This document shows positions 36,207 through 43,799 of a stretch of DNA of 64,000 bases, piece by piece (position 1 is the first letter of the stretch; each line of letters begins with the position of its first letter). The position numbers were made by a program, and so were the translations under genes. Source of the stretch: Promethearchaeota archaeon (GTDB taxonomy: Archaea > Asgardarchaeota > Lokiarchaeia > Sigynarchaeales > SOKP01); the NCBI GenBank assembly GCA_019058515.1, contig JAHPYY010000092.1, positions 7,459 to 71,458 of the forward strand, in the 5' to 3' direction. The notes under the pieces are model-generated. The model was not told the origin of the DNA. It saw only the letters and a list, made by a program, of their open reading frames with translations, and made no database searches.

Positions 36207-37241
36207 ATGGGTTTTTATATATCATTAAGTACAATTTTCAAAAATTATAGAAAAATGCATGTCAAAGATGACGATTTTCACAATTACGCTTCCTTTCATA
36301 GTATTTCAGATTTTGCAGATCTTTCAATTTCAGAGATAATAGCGCTGGAATTTTTAGTAAGGTATTCGGAACCTGTTGTAAGACACACTTTGTATACTGA
36401 GATTAAGCAGTTACTTGAATTTAAAGAAAATAGTCCATATAAGAGTGAAGATATGGAATATTCTGAAGTAGAACAAATATTCTACGAACATATTAACAAG
36501 GATAAATCCCTCTCAACTTCAAGTTTCTATAATAGCCTTAAAAACTTAGGCAATATTGGGTTGCTTAAATTAATTAAGAACAAGAACGGAAAAAACCCCT
36601 TAATTGAAGCAACAAAATTCACCCAATATATTCCTAAGTTGCTCTTGAAGTTTTTAATCAATAATAACATCATGGATTCTGATAAGTTTCGCGCAGATTT
36701 TTCGAAACAATTCTTTGAGATATTGGAACAGCAGAAGCTTAAGAATATCCTCTCAATTTGGTTATCAGAATATGAAGTATTGTCGCTTGTACAACAACTT
36801 CTTGAATATGCGGATAAAGTTTACGTGGTATCCAAAACTCCTTCACAAAGCCAGAAATTAACTCCAAAAATCAAGAATATATCTTATAAAGAAATGATGA
36901 ATCAACAAATTTCTACTCCGAACGATGTATTTGATGCAGTTATCGTCCCAGTTTATAAAAAAAACATAAAGTTCTACGATATGGAGCGCGAACAATTTTT
37001 AAAAGAAATATCTCGTGTCTGCAAACCTAAAGGATTGGTGATACTTGTCGCCGTAAAAGATCTACCTTTAATAGAAAATAATGTGATAATGAACGATTTG
37101 GTTCAGATGTATAATTTAGCCCTCAATAACAGAATTTTCTCTGAGGAAGAACTAAAGGAGGACATGGAAAAGATTTCGTTGTCAGAAATTGAGATTATTA
37201 ACTTTCAAGGACTCCTATTTGGAGTAGGTAGAAATTTGTAA
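36207..37241 (+). CDS. Winged-helix protein fused to a methyltransferase-like domain
   Basis: A 344-residue protein. Residues about 40-145 form a PadR-type winged helix (SEIIALEFLVRYSEPVVRHTLYTEI, then STSSFYNSLKNLGNIGLLKLI). From about 190 on there is a Rossmann-like methyltransferase domain with FDAVIVPVY and EISRVCKPKGLVILVAV, the usual strand 4-5 region. A clear SAM-binding GxGxG is missing, so it may bind a ligand other than SAM or be inactive. It could be a regulator with a ligand-sensing former enzyme domain. It is divergent from the RuBisCO-like gene. Confidence 0.7.
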   Translation: MGFYISLSTIFKNYRKMHVKDDDFHNYASFHSISDFADLSISEIIALEFLVRYSEPVVRHTLYTEIKQLLEFKENSPYKSEDMEYSEVEQIFYEHINKDKSLSTSSFYNSLKNLGNIGLLKLIKNKNGKNPLIEATKFTQYIPKLLLKFLINNNIMDSDKFRADFSKQFFEILEQQKLKNILSIWLSEYEVLSLVQQLLEYADKVYVVSKTPSQSQKLTPKIKNISYKEMMNQQISTPNDVFDAVIVPVYKKNIKFYDMEREQFLKEISRVCKPKGLVILVAVKDLPLIENNVIMNDLVQMYNLALNNRIFSEEELKEDMEKISLSEIEIINFQGLLFGVGRNL

Positions 37242-37271
37242 AAAAAACTAAAAGAAAAAAAGAATTTTTTG

Positions 37272-37709
37272 TTATTTTAACACTAGAATAACCGCTTCCC
37301 CGTCAGTTACGACTTCTTCTTTCTGATTATAAACTTTTGTGTCGCACTTAATAAATTTTAATTCGCCATCCTTTTTCGTATATTTTTCCGAAACTGTTGC
37401 AACAGCCGTCAATGTATCTCCAATATAAACTGGTTTCTTAAAGGTCACGCTCTGTGAACCGTAAAGAACCCCCGCTCCAAATAATTTAACGCCTAAAACT
37501 GCAGAAATTAAGGCTGAACTGAAAGCCCCATGTACAACCCTAGTTCCAAACATTTGCGTCTTGGCAAATTCTTCATTTATGTGAATCGGATTGAAATCTC
37601 CACTAATTCCGGCAAATAGAACAACATCCGCTTCAGTTACTGTCTTCGAGTGTGAAGCAGAATCACCAACATTATAATCGTCCCATTTAACTGGTTCTAA
37701 TTGAGTCAT
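37272..37709 (-). CDS. MaoC-like (R)-specific enoyl-CoA hydratase
   Basis: A single hot-dog domain of 145 residues. FAGISGDFNPIHINEEFA contains the catalytic Asp and His of the (R)-hydratase motif, and FGTRVVHGAF follows. It hydrates 2-enoyl-CoA to (R)-3-hydroxyacyl-CoA. It is convergent with the winged-helix gene and divergent from the thiolase, so beta-oxidation context fits. No dehydrogenase is adjacent. Confidence 0.88.
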   Translation of the reverse strand: MTQLEPVKWDDYNVGDSASHSKTVTEADVVLFAGISGDFNPIHINEEFAKTQMFGTRVVHGAFSSALISAVLGVKLFGAGVLYGSQSVTFKKPVYIGDTLTAVATVSEKYTKKDGELKFIKCDTKVYNQKEEVVTDGEAVILVLK

Positions 37710-37900
37710 AATTATAAATTAAGTTAAAGGTAGATAAAAACATTGACAAATTTCCTCCATAATCATCAAGTGAATTAAGCTATTTGAAAAATGAATTATA
37801 CTCAAATAGATCTCTAAGATTTCAAAAAAATAAGAAATAAAATGACTCGAAAATTCAAATAATTTAATCAAAAATTACGAAATTAAAAACTGATAAAAAA

Positions 37901-39160
37901 ATGGGAAAATTAGCAAGGAAAGTTGCCTTAGTAGGTGCAGGTATGTCAAAATTCGGAAGACTATTTCCTCTCAAACGCAATCCGGATCTATGGGTTGAGG
38001 CTTGGCTAAACGCAGTAAAAACCGTAGATAATGGAATTGAACCCAAAGATATTGATGCTTGTTATGTTGGAAATTACTCTTCGGATTTATTTAACCATCA
38101 AGGACATCTGGGTCCTCAGATGGCTAATTTAGTAGGATTAACACCTAAACCCGCCTCGAGATTCGAAGGTGCTTGCGCTAGTTCTGGTATTGCCTTACGA
38201 CAGGCAATTATCGCGATTGCATCAGGTATTCACGATGTAGTTGCAGTAGCGGGAGTGGAATGCATGAACGAGTTACCCACTAGTTTAGTCACAGATACTT
38301 TAGCAACAGCTAGTGATGCGTTATTTGAGTATCCCGCAGGCGCAACATTTCCAGGATTATACGCTACAATAGCTTCAGCTCATTTTCATAAATATGGGAC
38401 CACCATCGAGGATCTTATGAGAGTTGGAATCAAGAATCACATTAATGGTGCAGAAAATCCTTTTGCTCAAATGCAACAGAGTATAAAACAAATTATGGAG
38501 TCTAAAATCGCAAGATATCAAAAAGAAGGAAGAGATGCTCCTGATTGGAAAGATGAATTTGATTTCCTAAAAAGTTCTTCGAATCCAATGATCGCCCATC
38601 CATTAAGACTATTCGATTGTTCGTTGGTTACTGATGGTGCTGCTTGTTTATTTATTACCTCTGAAGATGTAGCGAAAAAATTTACAGATACTCCTATATG
38701 GATTACGGGTACAGGACAAGGAAGTGCAGCTCTCTCTTTACACGATAGAGACGATCTGACTAGCTTCATTGCAACTAAAGAAGCAGTTAGACAAGCGTAC
38801 CAAATGTCGGGATTAGGACCAAACGATATACAAATTGCAGAGGTTCACGATTGTTTCACTATTGCCGAGATATTAGCCATGGAGGATTTAGGATTTTATG
38901 AAAAAGGAAAAGCTGTGGAAGCTGTTAAGAATGGAGACACGAAACGAGATGGAGTTAAACCTATTAACACGAGTGGAGGATTAAAATCTAAGGGTCATCC
39001 TGTTGGAGCTACAGGAGCCGCTCAAGCCGTGGAAATCTTCAAACAAATGCGTAGGATTGCGGAGAGAAATAGACAAGTAAAATTTGATGTTGAGAGCGCC
39101 CTTACACACAATTTAGGCGGTAGCGGAGGGACATGTGTAGTGAATATTTACGAAAAATGA
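37901..39160 (+). CDS. Thiolase (SCP-x/acetyl-CoA acetyltransferase type)
   Basis: A 419-residue thiolase. The nucleophile Cys lies in FEGACASSGIALRQA, and the His in GLKSKGHPVGATGAAQ. The family C-terminal Cys is replaced by the HNLGGSGGTCV pattern typical of the archaeal SCP-x-like branch. It condenses or cleaves acyl-CoA thioesters. It is followed after 10 bases by a DUF35 protein, the usual archaeal partner that shares the active-site channel. With MaoC divergent it forms a small fatty-acid block. Confidence 0.92.
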   Translation: MGKLARKVALVGAGMSKFGRLFPLKRNPDLWVEAWLNAVKTVDNGIEPKDIDACYVGNYSSDLFNHQGHLGPQMANLVGLTPKPASRFEGACASSGIALRQAIIAIASGIHDVVAVAGVECMNELPTSLVTDTLATASDALFEYPAGATFPGLYATIASAHFHKYGTTIEDLMRVGIKNHINGAENPFAQMQQSIKQIMESKIARYQKEGRDAPDWKDEFDFLKSSSNPMIAHPLRLFDCSLVTDGAACLFITSEDVAKKFTDTPIWITGTGQGSAALSLHDRDDLTSFIATKEAVRQAYQMSGLGPNDIQIAEVHDCFTIAEILAMEDLGFYEKGKAVEAVKNGDTKRDGVKPINTSGGLKSKGHPVGATGAAQAVEIFKQMRRIAERNRQVKFDVESALTHNLGGSGGTCVVNIYEK

Positions 39161-39170
39161 GGTGAAGGTA

Positions 39171-39593
39171 ATGATAGAAACAGAAAAAGAATTTACGATT
39201 CAAAATTATTTGGAATTTATCCAAAATAAAAAATTAATGGGTACAAAGTGTAAAGATTGCGGAGAGTTATACATTCCCGTAAGAATGTTATGTACTAAAT
39301 GTAATTCACCCAATATGGAATGGACGGAGATGTCTGGTGAGGGAGAATTAGCTGCGTTTACAAGTATCACTGTAGGAACACCTTATTTTATCGAAAAGGG
39401 ATACGATAGGAAAAAACCTTATTGCTTTTCAGTTATAAAGCTAAAAGAAGGTCCAATGGTTTCAGCACAGTTGGTAGGGGTTGACGAGAGCAAGCCAGAC
39501 GATATAAAAATAGGCACTCCTCTAAAAGTTAAGTTTCTCGAGACAGAAGTTAAAGGAGAGACGAAAATCGATTTAGGTTTCGAACCAATCTAG
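39171..39593 (+). CDS. DUF35 OB-fold zinc-ribbon protein, thiolase partner
   Basis: A 140-residue protein with an N-terminal zinc ribbon (CKDCGELYIPVRMLCTKC) and a C-terminal OB fold (GELAAFTSITVG). In archaea DUF35 proteins complex with thiolase, and often HMG-CoA synthase, to hand over acyl-CoA. I chose ATG 39171, with GAGGTGA upstream at good spacing; the GTG at 39162 lies in this Shine-Dalgarno site. The SD overlaps the thiolase stop codon, so translation is coupled. Confidence 0.9.
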   Translation: MIETEKEFTIQNYLEFIQNKKLMGTKCKDCGELYIPVRMLCTKCNSPNMEWTEMSGEGELAAFTSITVGTPYFIEKGYDRKKPYCFSVIKLKEGPMVSAQLVGVDESKPDDIKIGTPLKVKFLETEVKGETKIDLGFEPI

Positions 39594-39671
39594 AATCAAT
39601 TACTTTTTTTCTTTTATAAAAATCTTCAAACTAATTAGGATACTTATTCAAGAATTTTAAGATTCAAAAAC

Positions 39672-40679
39672 ATGAGAAAACTTTATAAATATCTACTTGT
39701 ATCTGTTCTCATTATATCTATTCTTATTCCCATTCTTATTGTCTCACTTTTTTCAATAAATCAAAGCAATATTGAAAACATTAATGTAGAGTTAGAGTTT
39801 AACAGCGATAACGCTCTTAAATATGTTCAGGATCAATTAACAATTAATACAACTAATTGTCGCACACCTGGGACCCAAGGAAGAGAAGATTGCGCTAGGT
39901 ATTTCGTTAATCAGTTTCAATTAATCGATTCAGAAATTGAATATGTATTACATAATTTTTCGATTCACTCAATTGAATGTCAAAATGTGTTGTTTAAAAT
40001 TAATATGCAACATGAAAACATCGTCATTCTTGGAGCACACTACGATTCAAGGGCTAAAGCTACAAAGGATAACCTGTTTCCTAACCTTCCAGTTCCAGGA
40101 GCAAACGACGGTGCATCCGGATGCGCGGTGTTAATTGAACTGGCGAGAATTTTTTATTTAATTAAACACCAATTAAACGCGCAAATTTGGTTCTTGTTTT
40201 TCGACGCTGAGGACCAAGGATATGATCTTTCGCCTGGTATGGAAGGATGGGATTGGTGTGAAGGCTCTACGAAGTTCGTGGAACAAATAGCTGATTTCTA
40301 CGACCAAAGTCGAGAATCTTTTGACTTCATGCTTCTTTTAGATATGGTGGGTACGCCAAACCTGCAGTTTATTAGCGAAATGTATTCTACCTCGTGGTTA
40401 CTTAACGAACTATTCGAAGTTGGCCGTGAATTAGGATATACAAAAGCTTTTCCAGACTTCCCAGTTTCGAGTTCAATTCTCGACGATCACAAGGCATTTT
40501 TAGACCATGGTATTCCCGCTGCTGACTTAATCGTTAACTTTTGGAACAATCCTGATTGGCCTTATCACCACACCATAGGGGATGATTTCTCACATATCTC
40601 TAAAGAAAGCTTAAAAATCACTGGACAAACCGTAGAACAATTTGTCTACAATAGGTATTTGATTACAAATCAACTTTAA
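39672..40679 (+). CDS. M28-family metallopeptidase / glutaminyl cyclase-like, membrane-anchored
   Basis: A 335-residue protein with an N-terminal membrane helix (about 8-28, LLVSVLIISILIPILIV), then an M28 fold outside the cell. The zinc ligand set is visible: H123 and D125 in GAHYDSRA, D146 in GANDGASG, E180-D181 in FFDAEDQG, an Asp in LLLDMVG and a final His in YHHTIGDD. It could cut peptides or cyclise N-terminal Gln. It is followed by a perfect hairpin and the convergent TauE gene. Confidence 0.85.
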   Translation: MRKLYKYLLVSVLIISILIPILIVSLFSINQSNIENINVELEFNSDNALKYVQDQLTINTTNCRTPGTQGREDCARYFVNQFQLIDSEIEYVLHNFSIHSIECQNVLFKINMQHENIVILGAHYDSRAKATKDNLFPNLPVPGANDGASGCAVLIELARIFYLIKHQLNAQIWFLFFDAEDQGYDLSPGMEGWDWCEGSTKFVEQIADFYDQSRESFDFMLLLDMVGTPNLQFISEMYSTSWLLNELFEVGRELGYTKAFPDFPVSSSILDDHKAFLDHGIPAADLIVNFWNNPDWPYHHTIGDDFSHISKESLKITGQTVEQFVYNRYLITNQL

Positions 40680-40695
40680 AGAAGTTTTTTCGTTA

Positions 40696-40719
40696 ATTTA
40701 CATCTATTTAGATGTAAAT
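40696..40719. terminator. Perfect 10 bp hairpin between convergent genes
   Basis: ATTTACATCT, loop ATTT, then its exact complement. It sits between the M28 stop and the end of the TauE gene and overlaps the TauE stop codon. No long T run follows on either strand, so it may be a weak bidirectional terminator or an mRNA 3' end-stabilising hairpin. Confidence 0.4.
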
Positions 40720-41541
40720 CCTAAACGCGAAGAAAAATAGAAGACCCGCAATTATTATTTGCAAATAAAACTTAGGAACTCTTTGAGAAATTGTCGCTCC
40801 AATTATTGCTCCTAATATAGAGCTTATCCCTAAGATCGTTCCAACGATATAGTCTATATTACCAAAAAATATTTTTATAATAACGATAAAAATAGAAACA
40901 AAAAAAGTCATAGAAGTAGAAACAGCAGTAGCGTTATGAATTGGGAATCCCATAACGATATTTAATGTGGGTCCATTTACGAGCCCACCTCCAATACCTA
41001 ACAGATTAGATGCGAAACCGGCTAATATAAAGAGCGGAATTCCTTTTTTTAAATTAAAATGATTACACGATTCAATAAAAGACATGTAATTAATACCATT
41101 CTCTATGTTTTGAGCTAGATCTTCAGTAGTTTGACAGTTTGGGTTTTTAAAAAATTTAGTGTGAATTGCTTTATATAACATATTTATCCCAATAATACAA
41201 AGCAAACTTGTAAAAAGAATTTGAAGTATGAATTCCTCGATGGTTATAAGTGCTAGCATTATCATGCTTAGCATGCTTCCCAATATTGCAAATGAACTGT
41301 AAATTAAGGGAATCTTTATATTAGTTCGTTTTTCTTTTAAGTATGTAATAAAACCTGCGGCAGAATTCCAAAGAATAACATAATTTGAAGTATCGATTGC
41401 AATCGATATAGAACATATTAAAAGAAGCATTATAGCTGGAACATAAAATCCTCCACCACCTTGTCCTACGATAGTAGAAACTATTCCAATTAATAGACCT
41501 ATGATCAATAATATGGTGATGAACAGAATCGAATACTCCAT
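40708..41541 (-). CDS. TauE/SafE-family membrane transporter
   Basis: A 277-residue membrane protein with eight predicted helices and the two family repeats, each with a Gly-rich turn (GQGGGGFYVP near 27, and NLLGIGGGLVNGP near 185). Members export sulfite or sulfonates or move organic anions. Substrate and direction are unknown. Monocistronic. Confidence 0.85.
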   Translation of the reverse strand: MEYSILFITILLIIGLLIGIVSTIVGQGGGGFYVPAIMLLLICSISIAIDTSNYVILWNSAAGFITYLKEKRTNIKIPLIYSSFAILGSMLSMIMLALITIEEFILQILFTSLLCIIGINMLYKAIHTKFFKNPNCQTTEDLAQNIENGINYMSFIESCNHFNLKKGIPLFILAGFASNLLGIGGGLVNGPTLNIVMGFPIHNATAVSTSMTFFVSIFIVIIKIFFGNIDYIVGTILGISSILGAIIGATISQRVPKFYLQIIIAGLLFFFAFRIYI

Positions 41542-41787
41542 GAAACGTATAAGGATTTAGGTAATAATAAATTTCCCTATTTCTTCACCGACACAATTTA
41601 AAATCTAATGTGAGAATCTTAGCACATTTGAGTGGTTAAATAGGATATTAGAAAATTTAAATGCTTTTGACAATTTTACATAAAAAAGAATAATACTATT
41701 GTTAAAATTAGTTCTGTTAATAGGTTTTCATTGATTTTCAGTTGAATTGAACCAATATAGAGATAATTATATTAAGATCGAGTTTAA

Positions 41788-42489
41788 ATGAAAAATACAA
41801 AATTATTGAAAAAGTTAGAAAAGAAAAAATCAAAATCCTCGAAAAAGAAACTTATTATTTCAGCATTTCTAATAATTTTCGCGTTTACGGGAGCGTATCT
41901 CATATACTTCATAATGCAAATTACTTTGAACACCTACGCCCCTTTAGTTGTAGTTGTCTCTGGATCTATGGAGCCTAATATCAATGTAGGTGACCTACTT
42001 TTTGTTCAAGGCGTGAACCCAGAGGAAATCAAAGCGGGAACAATAGAGGACATGGATGGCGATGTAATTGTGTATGATGCTCATGGGATTTGGGATAATC
42101 CGCCTATAGACCCTATTGTTCATAGGGTAGTGGATAAGTGGATGAGTAACGGTAAGTGGTATTTTACCACAAAGGGAGATGCAAATTCCTACATTGATCG
42201 CGCGCCAGTACCCGAAGACAACATTATCGGAGTAGTTATTGGAAGAATACCATACCTGGGTTGGGTTAAGATATTTCTTACTAATACGGGACTGCTGATT
42301 CCACTCATAGTAATTCTTTCAATCTTGCTTGTGATTAGTATTGTTTACGATTTATACAAAGGAGAAGAACCTGAAAGCAAAACTGGAAAAGAAACCCTAG
42401 AACGGATTGATGAACACAAGAATAAAACAAGCGACGATATTGAAAAGAAAGAAAAAGATCTAGGAGGAACAAAAGGTATACCAGAGTAA
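41788..42489 (+). CDS. Signal peptidase I, archaeal/ER Sec11 type
   Basis: A 233-residue membrane peptidase. Catalytic Ser60 is in SGSMEP, His112 in VHRVVDK replaces the bacterial Lys, and GDAN follows with the third site Asp. An N-terminal membrane helix (about 22-44) and a C-terminal one (about 160-190) flank the outside domain, and a charged Lys/Glu-rich tail follows. It removes signal peptides from exported proteins such as the surface protein at the window start. The His form and double anchor are archaeal features. Confidence 0.92.
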   Translation: MKNTKLLKKLEKKKSKSSKKKLIISAFLIIFAFTGAYLIYFIMQITLNTYAPLVVVVSGSMEPNINVGDLLFVQGVNPEEIKAGTIEDMDGDVIVYDAHGIWDNPPIDPIVHRVVDKWMSNGKWYFTTKGDANSYIDRAPVPEDNIIGVVIGRIPYLGWVKIFLTNTGLLIPLIVILSILLVISIVYDLYKGEEPESKTGKETLERIDEHKNKTSDDIEKKEKDLGGTKGIPE

Positions 42490-42613
42490 TTTTCAGATAG
42501 ATCCCTCCAATAACATTGCACTGCCATTAAAACATATTCAAATCTATTTATTGGTATAAACTTTATAAAAATTAAAAGAAATCGTAGTTCGTGTTAGATT
42601 GAGTTAAAAATCA

Positions 42614-42631
42614 AATATCTTCTAAGATATT
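42614..42631. promoter_or_regulatory. Perfect dyad, possible operator upstream of alba
   Basis: AATATCTT, CT, AAGATATT is an 18-base sequence with a perfect 8 bp inverted repeat. It lies about 40 bases upstream of the proposed TATA element of alba, where an archaeal regulator could bind. Only its symmetry and position support it. Confidence 0.3.
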
Positions 42632-42669
42632 GGTATATATCGAAAAATTTAAAACATTTTTTGCATTTT

Positions 42670-42689
42670 GAAAAAATTGTATATTTTAT
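42670..42689 (+). promoter_or_regulatory. Possible BRE/TATA element of alba
   Basis: A GAAAA stretch followed by TTGTATATTTTA resembles the archaeal BRE-TATA pair. Transcription would start near 42710, leaving an A-rich leader of about 100 bases. It is a pattern match only. Confidence 0.35.
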
Positions 42690-42814
42690 AGTTTTTCTTA
42701 CTAAACGGATTAACTGGTACAGAAGAAACAAACAGTAAGTGCAAACAAAACAAAGAAAACGAACCACTAGTAAAAAATTAAATTCTAAAATATATAGAAA
42801 AAGAGGAAATTTCT

Positions 42815-43099
42815 ATGGGAAAGAAAGATAGTAATAGCGTATTCGTTGGTCGTCGCCCAACAATGAATTATGTTATGGCGACAATGATGATCCTTAACAA
42901 AGGAGAGGATTGTACAGTCAAAGCGCGAGGACGAGCAATTTCACATGCAGTTGATGTATGTGAAATCTTACGAAATCGCTTTTTGAAAGGTACTGAATAT
43001 AAAGAAATAAGGCTTTCTACGGAACAACTAAAAGGAGACTCTGGAAGTAATAACAACAATGTTTCCAGCATTGAAATAGTGCTTTCTCCGCCAAAGTAA
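42815..43099 (+). CDS. albA: Alba, archaeal chromatin/RNA-binding protein
   Basis: A 94-residue Alba dimer-forming protein. VFVGRRPTMNYVMATMMILNK is the N-terminal signature, and TVKARGRAISHAVDVCEIL includes the Lys/Arg helix that contacts DNA. Alba coats DNA and RNA and is often lysine-acetylated. The gene lies about 400 bases from the histone-fold gene, so two chromatin proteins are neighbours. A strong hairpin with a T run follows the stop. Confidence 0.94.
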   Translation: MGKKDSNSVFVGRRPTMNYVMATMMILNKGEDCTVKARGRAISHAVDVCEILRNRFLKGTEYKEIRLSTEQLKGDSGSNNNNVSSIEIVLSPPK

Positions 43100-43103
43100 T
43101 CCA

Positions 43104-43163
43104 TAGGGGTAACAACTGTTATTTTCTGGTCGGCACTGAGGAAAATAACCCTACTTTTTTTTT
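43104..43163 (+). terminator. Intrinsic terminator of alba
   Basis: TAGGG pairs with CCCTA, and GTTATTTTC (43118-43126) pairs with GAAAATAAC (43141-43149), with a small internal bulge and a loop around TGGTCGGCACTGAG. Nine T follow at 43155-43163. The stem and T-run order is that of a factor-independent terminator right after the alba stop codon. Confidence 0.7.
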
Positions 43164-43405
43164 AATTTATACACACATAATTTACATTATCACATTTAGT
43201 TTTTTATCTTCGTGTTAATTTAATAACTAATTAAAATCTCACACCTTTAGCTCTTTTAATAAGTTATCTATCGGAAAATGGAGTTTAGGAAACCACTCAC
43301 ATTATCTACCAGACTCATTTGAACATAGCTACATTTTCTTCACTAATCAAAATGTCTTAAAACTCACGCGAACAAGCGAAATTAAGCTTGATTTTGATGA
43401 TTTTT

Positions 43406-43435
43406 CAAAAACCTTTAAAAAGGTGAGCTTACCTT
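43406..43435 (+). promoter_or_regulatory. Probable promoter/operator of the histone-fold gene
   Basis: CAAAAACCTTTAAAAAGG resembles BRE plus TATA. It overlaps AAGGTGAGCTTACCTT (43420-43435), an imperfect palindrome of 16 bases with one G-T mismatch. A regulator bound there would block transcription, so self-control is possible. This is a pattern reading only. Confidence 0.35.
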
Positions 43436-43512
43436 ACTTACTTATAATAAAAGAAATTTAATTTCAATTTTAATTCAACTTATCCTTAAATCAAACTATT
43501 GGAGGAAATGAA

Positions 43513-43737
43513 ATGGCGAAAAAGAAAGCAAAAGCTCCAGCTAAAAAAGCCTCTTCAGGTGATACATTATTCGTAAAATCAAAAGTTAGAGAATACATAA
43601 ACGGAAAAGGAATGAATACCAGTTCTGAAGTTCTTAATGGTGATTCATTTAATAATGCTATAATGAAGATGCTTGATAAAGCAATCGCAAGAGCGAAAGC
43701 AAACAATAGAAAAACAGTCTCAGTTAGAGATTTATAG
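43513..43737 (+). CDS. Histone-fold protein with lysine-rich N-terminal tail
   Basis: A 74-residue protein. Residues 1-15 (MAKKKAKAPAKKASS) are a Lys/Ala/Pro tail reminiscent of eukaryotic histone tails. The rest follows the histone-fold pattern: LFVKSKVREYI, MNTSSEVLNG, a long helix NAIMKMLDKAIARAKANN and RKTVSVRDL, whose RKTV-x-RDL is the typical histone end. GGAGG lies about 8 bases before ATG. It may wrap DNA as a dimer alongside Alba. The tail is unusual for archaeal histones, though tailed forms are known in Asgard. Confidence 0.75.
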   Translation: MAKKKAKAPAKKASSGDTLFVKSKVREYINGKGMNTSSEVLNGDSFNNAIMKMLDKAIARAKANNRKTVSVRDL

Positions 43738-43799
43738 AAATCATTTTATAGAGATTTACTTTTTATCTTTTTTTCCTTATTTTCACGGCAAATATTTGA

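Larger units (their letters stand above)
42490..42814. other. Intergenic region upstream of alba
   Basis: About 325 bases. It holds a dyad at 42614-42631 (AATATCTT-CT-AAGATATT), a possible BRE/TATA (around 42670-42689, GAAAAAATTGTATATTTTA), and a purine-rich leader (42720-42770) before the start of alba. No open frame looks real. Confidence 0.4.
43100..43512. other. Intergenic region between alba and the histone-fold gene
   Basis: About 410 bases. The first 65 are the alba terminator. The middle has no gene. Near the end, ACCTTTAAAAAGGT (43411-43424) and the imperfect palindrome at 43420-43435 form the probable promoter of the histone-fold gene, and GGAGG at about 43501 is its ribosome site. 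Confidence 0.45.

Noticed and set aside
39162..39170. GTG start for the DUF35 protein
   Set aside because: It lies in GAGGTGA; ATG 39171 has correct spacing.
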